From CAXRDE01 sp964229355 (GTDB taxonomy: Bacteria > Cyanobacteriota > Sericytochromatia > UBA7694), in the NCBI GenBank assembly GCA_964229355.1, contig CAXRDE010000022.1:62001-126000 (forward strand): a stretch of 64,000 bases of DNA, given 5' to 3'. The translations under genes and the position numbers were made by a program. This document shows positions 43,299-51,561 of the stretch, piece by piece. Numbering within the stretch: the stretch's first letter is position 1; each line of letters opens with the position of its first letter. The notes beneath the pieces were generated by a model. That model saw only the letters and a program-made list of their open reading frames with translations, was not told where the DNA came from and did no database searches.

Positions 43299-44012
43299 AT
43301 GCCTGCGATTCAAGCAATGCGTTCAGATGCCCTGGCTCTGCGCGCGAAAGAAGACGTTCAGGAGAAAATCCCTAGTTTTTTTAACCAGGTGAATAAGGCA
43401 CTGGGCTCAAATATTATCAGTGGCCAGGACAATGGGCAGGCTACCGCCGAGGCGCGTTTTGAAGCTGCCAACGCTCTGGCCGCCAGTATCCGTCAGAAAA
43501 TTGACGGTGAAGGTAGTCTTGCTGAGTTGGTCGCCGGTGCGGGGATTGATATTTTAAATAGCTCCATTTCTTTGGCGGTGTCGGTTGTGACCAGTAAGGA
43601 GATAACCGCTGATAACGTATCTAAACTGATTACAGATATTCTTGCTTTTTCCACAGAAAAAGAAAAACTTCAACTGCAATGGGATGCTGCTGCTGCAACT
43701 TTTGCGCAGTGGACGGTGCAAGCGGGATTCACAAATATTCCGGCAGGAACCTTTAGCCCTGAGGGGGGGAACTCAGATGCAGTCCGGGCAATGGGGGGAC
43801 GCGGTGCTACGATGTATCGCGATGCACTAACTCCCCGTTGGACTGACCGGGACTATTATTCGGGTTCGTCTCTTGGCGGCACAGGTGCACCCACGAGCAA
43901 TACGTACCAGACCTACTTCAGTACGTCAAATGTCTCCAATAAGTTTAACAATTACGAAACGTATTATGAGTGGGGATCCGTAGGTTCTATCTCCAGAACG
44001 GGAAGATATTAG
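43299..44012 (+). CDS. Unknown helical protein with Tyr/Ser/Gly-rich tail
   Basis: This 237-residue protein lacks a signal peptide. Residues ~1-145 are helical, with an amphipathic hydrophobic centre (GAGIDILNSSISLAVSVV). From about residue 150 the sequence turns rich in Gly, Ser, Thr, Asn and Tyr (for example SSLGGTGAPTSNTYQTYF). AAAGGAG precedes the start. It shows no clear similarity to its neighbours, though its helical part is similar in style to the 166-residue protein. Family unknown. Confidence 0.68.
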   Translation: MPAIQAMRSDALALRAKEDVQEKIPSFFNQVNKALGSNIISGQDNGQATAEARFEAANALAASIRQKIDGEGSLAELVAGAGIDILNSSISLAVSVVTSKEITADNVSKLITDILAFSTEKEKLQLQWDAAAATFAQWTVQAGFTNIPAGTFSPEGGNSDAVRAMGGRGATMYRDALTPRWTDRDYYSGSSLGGTGAPTSNTYQTYFSTSNVSNKFNNYETYYEWGSVGSISRTGRY

Positions 44013-44030
44013 AAAAGGAAACCGAAAGCA

Positions 44031-44996
44031 ATGGCTGGAATTGGTAATGTTCAACTGGGTGTAAGACTTACACGCGACGATATCCATAATCAAAGAATTT
44101 CAAGAACGGCGACGGGGCAGGGTACCGCGAAAGGTGGATTCCTCTGGGATCCCACCACCCGCTACATCTTAAAAAGAGAAGAAACCGACAAACAAAATGA
44201 TGATAACCTGACCTTCCTCTTCGAATATCGGGCTCTGTTAAACTCACGGGTGCAAACTTTGATTACGCAGCTAAGCAATGCGTTGGCTTCAGATCTTGAC
44301 GTGGCGATGAATGCTGAAAATGCCCGTTGGGGTACAGAGCCGAAGCCTGCCATGAGCGGAAACAGCACCAATATTTATGAAGATGCGGGTGCTGCCCGGG
44401 CAACTTATAACTACTTGATGGGCTGGTTTACCACGGATGATGTAACGGCTGCAGAGGTCGCCGACGCTTTTGTAGGAACAACGGCCAGGCCTGGGACCCC
44501 CTCTCCCGGAGCTTATCCTGATGGCCGCTCGCGTGTAAGGCCCAATACAGGCTTTGAGGCAACTTTTTCTGGTGCCGCGGGCTCCTTAGATGTTACGGGT
44601 ACCGCTACGATCACTACCGCCCGCGGTGGCGTCAAAGTGGATACGCTCGTCATGGACGGACTTACAGGTGCCAAACCGACTTTTGAGTACTCAAATCTTT
44701 CTTCGGGCATAAACAATCGCCTGGATGATAGCTTTAGCGGTCCTTTGGGTCAGGCTGCTATTAATGCAAATGCAAAAAACCTTTTTGAAAAGGTTTTATT
44801 CGATGCCTTATCGAGTGTGGAGTATCGTCCTGTGCTCAGTTCCGGCTTGTTTAAGAATCTGGTGGTGTCCGCCAGCTCAAGTTTACCCACGGGATCTCAG
44901 ATTCAGGCCAGTTTTAATTTGTCCTATCAGGGAACACAAAATGGTGGTGAGCTTACCATTACTACCGATAAAATCACCGCGTTCTACAGTTCATAA
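44031..44996 (+). CDS. Paralogue C of the two-ended structural family (321 residues)
   Basis: There is no signal peptide or membrane segment. The helical block near residues 63-103 (LFEYRALLNSRVQTLITQL, then LDVAMNAENARWGTE) matches the next gene at 26 of 41 positions. It is followed by YEDAGAARATYNYLMGW, again shared. A Thr/Gly-rich beta-like middle follows. The C-terminal ~70 residues contain VLFDALSSVEYRPVLSSGLF, then LPTGSQIQASFNLSY, and end ITAFYSS. Conserved ends with a variable middle suggest a polymerising or docking subunit. No family recognised. Confidence 0.72.
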   Translation: MAGIGNVQLGVRLTRDDIHNQRISRTATGQGTAKGGFLWDPTTRYILKREETDKQNDDNLTFLFEYRALLNSRVQTLITQLSNALASDLDVAMNAENARWGTEPKPAMSGNSTNIYEDAGAARATYNYLMGWFTTDDVTAAEVADAFVGTTARPGTPSPGAYPDGRSRVRPNTGFEATFSGAAGSLDVTGTATITTARGGVKVDTLVMDGLTGAKPTFEYSNLSSGINNRLDDSFSGPLGQAAINANAKNLFEKVLFDALSSVEYRPVLSSGLFKNLVVSASSSLPTGSQIQASFNLSYQGTQNGGELTITTDKITAFYSS

Positions 44997-45008
44997 GGAG
45001 ATACAGCA

Positions 45009-46481
45009 ATGGCATTTACATTTGGTTTAGGTTCAAACACCATGCTCAACCAGTACCAGCGCGATGCGACTGAGTTTAAACTGGTAGATATCTCCAATAA
45101 TATTAACAATTACACCAAAGCAGGTGCTGCGGCAGGCCAGTCTACCCAGGCTTCCTATCTGGATCGTACAGCTTCCGAATTCAGTCGGATTATGCAAACG
45201 GATCAGGAAAATGATAACGCGGCTACCTTTTTGTTTGAATATCAGGCTTTGTTGCGCTCTCGGATGCAACAAATGATCACAGAGCTAACGGCCGCGCTAA
45301 CCCGTGACCTGGACGCTGCCATGAACGCGACCCGTGCAGCCTGGAACACCGAGAGCGAAGCCCGTCAGTCGGCCCAGGGTTATTCCAATAACTTAGAAGA
45401 TGCGGGTGCCGCCCGCATGGCCTATAACTTTTTTACAGGTTATGCCTCAAATGTTTACGCGGCGGGGGGCGACATTAAAAATGCGGATGGCGTTGCCACA
45501 GGTGTCCCCTACATTGGTTTAGAAAGCTATGACTCACGGCCTGGTTTTGGCGGTACCTCTCTTAAAGTGCCTATTGATACCACAGCGGACGCTTTATTTA
45601 CCCATCAGAATAATGGTGGAGCTCTTCGTGTCACCGGTACAGCCGTGATCCAGCAGTCGTTTCCCGAAGACGGGTTGACCCGAGCGGTGATTGATGACTT
45701 AAACGTGGGTTATCAGCGTAATGCTGCAAACGGTAACGGTACTGTTCTCTATGGTGAGATTGGTGGCGGTTTTGTCTCTCACCGAAATCAATACCGCTTT
45801 ACAGACCCTGATGCAACAGGTGATCGTTTTGATGCCAACAACATCAAATACTCTAACGATTCAATGAGCAATTCTGCCAGCCCCAATGACATCAACCTAA
45901 ATGACGATGCCTGGGACGATCTGGCGGATTTTCCAGCCACAAGCAATTATCAACGCTTTAACCGCAGTGGAAGCGCGAAGAATGAGTTTCAACGGGTGTT
46001 GTATGACACTATTTTTGAGTTAGATCAACGGAATATGCTGAGAGATATCTTCCGCCTATCCGAAAAAAATGGCTTTTTTAATAACTTGCAAGTGGCCTCT
46101 ACCACAAGCATTAACACGGGCTCGCAAATGCAAGCCAGTATTGTCTTGAATTACGTGCCCGCCAGTGCACAGATTTTACCAGCAAACGCCGGAGCAACAC
46201 CGCCGATTCCGGCAGCCACTGCTTCGCAAGTGGCCGTCATTACGGCGGGCAACTTTCAGGTGGGAGACGGAATTTACGTTACGGTAGGCGGCGATCGTGA
46301 ATTTACAAATATCAGTGCAATTTCCACCTCTTCTGGAACGCCACCTCGGGTGTTGATTAGTTTTGATCCACCCTTATCCGGTGTTCCAGACAATCTCAGT
46401 TCCATAGAAACCACGCGCCCTGACCTGGGCGGAAAAATCGAAGTGGTCATTGATCGCTTCAGTGCCTTTTATAGCTCATAA
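45009..46481 (+). CDS. Paralogue D of the two-ended structural family (490 residues)
   Basis: It has the same plan as the gene upstream: an N-terminal helical block (LFEYQALLRSRMQQMITEL, then LDAAMNATRAAWNTE), LEDAGAARMAYNFFTGY, a longer variable middle, and a C-terminal block with INTGSQMQASIVLNY and the end FSAFYSS. An inserted beta-like segment with Pro/Ala (PANAGATPPIPAATASQVAV) interrupts the C-terminal block. TAAGGAGA sits nine bases before the ATG, directly after the previous stop, and the same arrangement is used for the next gene, so the junctions look duplicated too. Confidence 0.72.
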   Translation: MAFTFGLGSNTMLNQYQRDATEFKLVDISNNINNYTKAGAAAGQSTQASYLDRTASEFSRIMQTDQENDNAATFLFEYQALLRSRMQQMITELTAALTRDLDAAMNATRAAWNTESEARQSAQGYSNNLEDAGAARMAYNFFTGYASNVYAAGGDIKNADGVATGVPYIGLESYDSRPGFGGTSLKVPIDTTADALFTHQNNGGALRVTGTAVIQQSFPEDGLTRAVIDDLNVGYQRNAANGNGTVLYGEIGGGFVSHRNQYRFTDPDATGDRFDANNIKYSNDSMSNSASPNDINLNDDAWDDLADFPATSNYQRFNRSGSAKNEFQRVLYDTIFELDQRNMLRDIFRLSEKNGFFNNLQVASTTSINTGSQMQASIVLNYVPASAQILPANAGATPPIPAATASQVAVITAGNFQVGDGIYVTVGGDREFTNISAISTSSGTPPRVLISFDPPLSGVPDNLSSIETTRPDLGGKIEVVIDRFSAFYSS

Positions 46482-46496
46482 GGAGAAACCCAAACC

Positions 46497-49400
46497 ATGT
46501 CAATTGGACAACTCGGCTCTTCAGGAGAACAGTTTCGAGACTTTTTAGGCGGCGGCCAGCAAGACATTGGCCGCGGCTTACAGGCCGTGCTGTCTTCCTA
46601 TGCGAACCCTGCAGGAAATTCCATTCGCCTGGATGACCGTTCTCAGGGTATGTTCCAATTGACAAACAGTGAGTACCAGTCTGTTTTTGATCAAGATGCC
46701 CAAAACAGTTTTGCGGAAACCTGGTACTCAGAGTACCGCGTGGTACTGCAGCTGAGAGCGGAGGCCCTTAAGAAAAAACTCAACCGTGCCTATACAAAGG
46801 TGCTTGAAAACAGTATCTACGCGCCTTTGCGTCCCAATGAAGATTGGGCCCCTGGGGCGAATCGAGACTTTAACGATATTGATGCCGATTCTCCCACCAA
46901 AATGTATTCCGATGGCTCTGGTAGTGGTACCACAACTATTGATGGAGCACCTGTTATTCCCAGTGGTACCCTTGAAGAAATCCCGCCTGAGTATGCTCAC
47001 CCTGACTGGTTTTCAGGCACAGACCCTCTGAGTACTGGACAGCCTTACGACGACATCAGGCGCTATATGGCTGAAAAGCTATTGGATCAGGATGGTGGCA
47101 ATGCCTATTTCTCTGATATTGATGGAGATGGGCAAAAGTTATATTTTGTAGACCCTGACCCGGATGATACAAACGATGCTTTCTATGCTGTGGGATCAGA
47201 GCAGGGAGTGGATCCCTCGGACGTTCAATACTTTAATCTTTGGAACTCTGGCGGAACAGGTGCTGGTGTAGACACCGCATACTCTCTTTCATCGCTCTCC
47301 TGGAACCCTTCCGGTGGTTACTCTAATGCCCGTTACCGTGATATTGCCCGTGAAATGAATGTCCCTCCTTCTACAGATACCACTAACTTTGTGGCAGAAG
47401 GCAATAAACCTACGGGTGCGGCCAAAAACAACACATACTTCATTTCAATCCCCCCTTCACAAGACAGCCGAGATGTTTGGCAATTTTTGCCTTCCTTTGC
47501 TCGGGGTACCAATGGTGTATTTACGAAGGCGCAAAGGGACGCGGCTGAACTCAATGGTGTGCCTACGGGTAACTTTGTTCCTGTTGCTCCGGCCACTACC
47601 CCTGAAACTTTTGTACTTGCGGCGGGCACCACCTTTTACGATCCCCAGGGTGCTGTGGACCACTCCATGTTTGTGACGGCCTCCAATATTCCTGCTCCCG
47701 GAAACGCTGTTGTATCTCCTGCCACCAATATTTTGAATCCAAAATTAATTGCGCCTTTGACTACGCCCGGAGAAACACCACCTAAGCCTTTTCAGGATCT
47801 TGAGTCTTCTCCCGCAAACCCTGTATACCACCAGGGCTTCATAGACACCTGGTTAGAGGCCCGTCAGGTAGAAAAGCGTGAGGCAGCTGTTGAAGCGGCC
47901 CATCGCGCCTATTTAGACGGTAAATCAATTTCTGACGCCAGTCCCAATCCACTAAGTTACGAAGAACTTATGGACACCGTGTTTTCGGCACTTGACACTT
48001 ATGATATTGATCTGGGAGCAACTCCCGGTGGTATGCCGTCTCTACCCGCTGGTGCTCAGGTTAGCAAGAATAAATTAAATGGTGTTTTGCCTTACGGCTA
48101 TTATTCGCCGACGGTGGCTGGCGGAACTCCCCATACTTCGGCCAACCCTATTTTCAATGTGGGTGGGGCCTATCTGGGCCCTGGCAACAATGCGGGTAAC
48201 TCCCTCTACCAAACCATTTATAATGCGGTTTCTGTCCTGGCCGATCCTTCTACTGTAGATGGTGCGGGTAATCCCTCTGGGACAAGTGCCTCTGGAGCGC
48301 TTTCTGGAGGGGTGCCTACTTCCGACGGTACACCTCCTGTCACCGGGCCAGCGCCTCCAGGACAATCATATAAAGATTTGGGCGGGAGCAGCGGGCTTTT
48401 TTCTCCCATTCCTATTGGCGCTGCACAAAACAACGACGGTACCGGCCAAACCGATGTGGACAACGCTGCTGGTGCAGGTAATCTGGAATCCACGCTTTAT
48501 CAGGTTCCCGGTTTTATTACGGGTATTGATCAGGTCAGCAAACTTTTTGTGGGTCGTCAGTGGGACTTTGTGCCCGGTCACGTTCCCAACAGTGGTCAAA
48601 ACACCACCGATGGCGTGGGCGCGGTGCGTTATGAGGCAGAAACCCAATCCACCCACGTCCATGCGGGTATGGGTTGGTATGACGCGGACAAAGACAATAA
48701 AGGTAAAATTTTATTGACAATGTCTCCCGCTATCGAAGGTTTAGCCATTCAGACGATCTTTGATAATATTGGTATTGGCCTGGTAGATGAACAGATTCAA
48801 AACGGATCCTTCACCGGCGGTTTTGGAGCGATGGGGGGTCCTTTCTTCCAGGTGGCTGGTGGTGAGGATTCTGTGGGCCTACTGGTGGATGTGGGAGGTC
48901 CTGAGGAATACAGCTGGACCTCTGGTGGGGGTATTCAAATTGGTGGTGGTGTTGGGGGGATCTTCTGGGGGCATACGTCGGCAGTAGGTAAAATTTACCG
49001 AATCGAACGCCTGATGGAGCACTCCGGTGGAACAGGCGACCAATACACGGGTGATGGCCTGGGCGGTCTGGGCGGAGGTCCTCCCCCTATAGATGCCTTT
49101 GCGATTATGAAAACATCTTTGGCTGCCATGGGCGCGCTTGGCGGTCTGGATTCGGACTCCACAAACCCCAATGACGGGATGAGTGTTTTCCCCAATATTG
49201 GGATTGTAGGCGGCCACGTGGACGGTAACTTGCCGATTCCCATTCCGATTCCGGGCGGCGGTTTGTTCTGGTTGAATTTGCCCTTGACCAGTTATTTTTC
49301 GACGTCTTATGACCTGGTTACGGATTATATGTTCCAGTATTTAGATGCCATGAAGCACGAGGTGCTGGATAGCATTTCCGCCTACTCTTATGCCACAGGT

Positions 49401-51371
49401 GGCGGTTATGCGATGGATAGTTATGGGATGCGGGGCGAGTATCACTTTACTGAAAAGCCCGCCCTTGAATCCCTTGAAAAAATCCCAGAGCTTTTTGGAA
49501 TCAGTCTTGACGGTGCCATTGCTGAAGCCATTGACTTCCTTGATCTTACCCCTTATAGTCTCAATGGCTACGATCTTAAACTCGGTGGTGCCCTGGGGAA
49601 TGTGGATAATCAAGAAGCATACCGCCACAGCTTCACTGCCCCAGAGAAGCGAGAGTTAGATACCGGAGCCTTCTTTACAACAGCCTCCTTTTTGTCACAG
49701 TTCCAATTGAATGACCTCGAGTATTCGTACTGGACGTCTACGCACCAAAACGAAGAAATGGTGAGTTTTGACACGCTGCGTATTTTGTCCTTGACGGGTA
49801 AAGATCTTCTCCAGGCGCTGAGTCAATTTATTTTTGGTATGGCGGGTTTAACGGATAATCCGGACAGCCAGGCTGCCAATGCAATGGTGGAAGTCATGAA
49901 CTTCATGCTGGATGGCTTTGAAGAACAATTGAACGAAGCCGTCATGTGGGATCTTCTGATGCGGGATCAATCTGACAAAGGGGGCGTTATCAAGAAGTCT
50001 ATTTTACCTACGGTGGCCAGTGTGTCTCGCAGTACCAGTAGTTTGACCTCGGAAGGCTACGACTTCTTGGAAGACGAGCGCAAGCTGTTTGCCTACGATT
50101 ATGAAGAGGTGCGTAAGCCAGGAATCCTGGATAAGTTAAAGAGCTTTGGTCAGGGATCCTTTGAGATACCCAATCAGTTAATGGCAGGTACGGGGAATAC
50201 CCGTCGTTATAAGCCTTATTTAACGGGTCCCGACGGCCGAGCGGGTCGTCAGGGTTATGGTGCCAACTCAGCGAAGACCGTAAATCCCGGGGAATTCGTC
50301 AACAATGATCCCAATAAAAATGATCGTGTTCATGTCATTACCCGTCATGCGGGGGATACTGATGATACCTACTACGATGACAACTGGGATATTCGCGTGG
50401 GCTTTTGGCAAGACACGGGTTTAGGCGACGTCAACGAAGTCTATGTACGTAAAAATACGGTCAGTTACGGCGGGGTAAACTCAGGTATCGGTGCGGGGAA
50501 CGCCTCGGGCCCTGTGGTGACCACTGAAATTGATCGTTATGTAGGCTCTCACAACCGAATTGTGGGTCGTGGCTATGATGGTGCCGCGCCCCTTGACTTA
50601 CAGTCATTCCGCACCGGGTATTTTTCTGAAAAATACTTTGGTCACTATATTAGTGAGGTCAATTTTACGGGCTCTGGCGATCATCCTGCGGGTGATATTG
50701 CCGGAGATGAGGCGATCACCTACTTGCTACAAGGCGGGATTGATGGCGATCCCAATCGCTCCGGCACCATTACCATGCACGGAGGTTCTAAATATTACGA
50801 CCGCCGTAATGACTATGAGTTTAAAATGGAGGCCATAGACGGCACGCAGATCGGCTTGCGCGCTGACCAGGCTCTGGCTCCTGTGCTGGGCGGAAAAATG
50901 AAGCTGATGAGTATTGAAAGCAATAACCCGGGTCAGGTACTGGGTGCCAGTACGCAAAATGAGTCCAATGAGTTAACCAAGGTGTTGTATGAGCACATGC
51001 GGATTCGCGCCGATGGCTCTAATGCTCAACTTGTCGCGGAGTATCGAGATGCCTTTAACATGGGGTATCTGGACGATATTTTTATCACAGCTTCTGCGGA
51101 TGCGGCTACGGGTGGAGGAGTGACCTCTTCTATTCGCCTAAAATTCAATAATCAGTCCTGGTCTGACGCGGGGGGGACAGTAATTCCTGCGGCACTGGGT
51201 GATTATGAAGCAGATCGTGCTGCAGAGGTGGTGGGTACAGGGACTCTGTCTACAGTACCCGGTTACCTGGGCGATCGCAGTTTCTTCAAGAACGTGAATC
51301 GCTCAGTTACGGATATCTATCTGACCTCTTATTTTGCCTTTAAACGTCCGCCGAACACAGACGCAAAATAG
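46497..51371 (+). CDS. Paralogue E, giant protein of the family (1624 residues)
   Basis: The N-terminal helical block is recognisable (WYSEYRVVLQLRAEALKKKL), and the C-terminal block begins LTKVLYEHMRIRADGS and holds GGGVTSSIRLKF, a weaker version of the shared GS-x-Q motif. Between them lie about 1350 residues rich in Gly, Asp, Asn, Pro and Tyr with no known domain. Parts include a Gly-rich region (GGGIQIGGGVGGIFWGH), a mixed helical region near residues 1050-1230 and DDTYYDDNWDIRVGFW. There is no Sec signal, so such a large Gly/Asn-rich product is either cytoplasmic or exported by another route. The frame is intact and a strong terminator follows. Confidence 0.72.
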   Translation: MSIGQLGSSGEQFRDFLGGGQQDIGRGLQAVLSSYANPAGNSIRLDDRSQGMFQLTNSEYQSVFDQDAQNSFAETWYSEYRVVLQLRAEALKKKLNRAYTKVLENSIYAPLRPNEDWAPGANRDFNDIDADSPTKMYSDGSGSGTTTIDGAPVIPSGTLEEIPPEYAHPDWFSGTDPLSTGQPYDDIRRYMAEKLLDQDGGNAYFSDIDGDGQKLYFVDPDPDDTNDAFYAVGSEQGVDPSDVQYFNLWNSGGTGAGVDTAYSLSSLSWNPSGGYSNARYRDIAREMNVPPSTDTTNFVAEGNKPTGAAKNNTYFISIPPSQDSRDVWQFLPSFARGTNGVFTKAQRDAAELNGVPTGNFVPVAPATTPETFVLAAGTTFYDPQGAVDHSMFVTASNIPAPGNAVVSPATNILNPKLIAPLTTPGETPPKPFQDLESSPANPVYHQGFIDTWLEARQVEKREAAVEAAHRAYLDGKSISDASPNPLSYEELMDTVFSALDTYDIDLGATPGGMPSLPAGAQVSKNKLNGVLPYGYYSPTVAGGTPHTSANPIFNVGGAYLGPGNNAGNSLYQTIYNAVSVLADPSTVDGAGNPSGTSASGALSGGVPTSDGTPPVTGPAPPGQSYKDLGGSSGLFSPIPIGAAQNNDGTGQTDVDNAAGAGNLESTLYQVPGFITGIDQVSKLFVGRQWDFVPGHVPNSGQNTTDGVGAVRYEAETQSTHVHAGMGWYDADKDNKGKILLTMSPAIEGLAIQTIFDNIGIGLVDEQIQNGSFTGGFGAMGGPFFQVAGGEDSVGLLVDVGGPEEYSWTSGGGIQIGGGVGGIFWGHTSAVGKIYRIERLMEHSGGTGDQYTGDGLGGLGGGPPPIDAFAIMKTSLAAMGALGGLDSDSTNPNDGMSVFPNIGIVGGHVDGNLPIPIPIPGGGLFWLNLPLTSYFSTSYDLVTDYMFQYLDAMKHEVLDSISAYSYATGGGYAMDSYGMRGEYHFTEKPALESLEKIPELFGISLDGAIAEAIDFLDLTPYSLNGYDLKLGGALGNVDNQEAYRHSFTAPEKRELDTGAFFTTASFLSQFQLNDLEYSYWTSTHQNEEMVSFDTLRILSLTGKDLLQALSQFIFGMAGLTDNPDSQAANAMVEVMNFMLDGFEEQLNEAVMWDLLMRDQSDKGGVIKKSILPTVASVSRSTSSLTSEGYDFLEDERKLFAYDYEEVRKPGILDKLKSFGQGSFEIPNQLMAGTGNTRRYKPYLTGPDGRAGRQGYGANSAKTVNPGEFVNNDPNKNDRVHVITRHAGDTDDTYYDDNWDIRVGFWQDTGLGDVNEVYVRKNTVSYGGVNSGIGAGNASGPVVTTEIDRYVGSHNRIVGRGYDGAAPLDLQSFRTGYFSEKYFGHYISEVNFTGSGDHPAGDIAGDEAITYLLQGGIDGDPNRSGTITMHGGSKYYDRRNDYEFKMEAIDGTQIGLRADQALAPVLGGKMKLMSIESNNPGQVLGASTQNESNELTKVLYEHMRIRADGSNAQLVAEYRDAFNMGYLDDIFITASADAATGGGVTSSIRLKFNNQSWSDAGGTVIPAALGDYEADRAAEVVGTGTLSTVPGYLGDRSFFKNVNRSVTDIYLTSYFAFKRPPNTDAK

Positions 51372-51383
51372 GCTAAAAACTCC

Positions 51384-51425
51384 AAAAAAAGCCCCTTCTC
51401 TTCTGAAAAAGAGAGGGGGCTTTTT
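51384..51425 (+). terminator. Intrinsic terminator after the giant paralogue
   Basis: GCCCCTTCTCTT (51391-51402) pairs with AAGAGAGGGGGC (51409-51420) with one G-U pair, followed by TTTTT. Seven A precede the stem. It ends the unit that begins at 42773 and separates it from the next paralogue. Confidence 0.92.
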
Positions 51426-51561
51426 CGATGAGAAACCTAATGTTAAAAAAATGTTTGTTTTTTATTAAGTTTTTCGGGTTTGAAGCCAGTTGCAAGGTCT
51501 TAGGGGCGATACCAAACGTGTAGAATAGTCTTTTTTAGTGATTAAGGAGAGCAACAATCTC

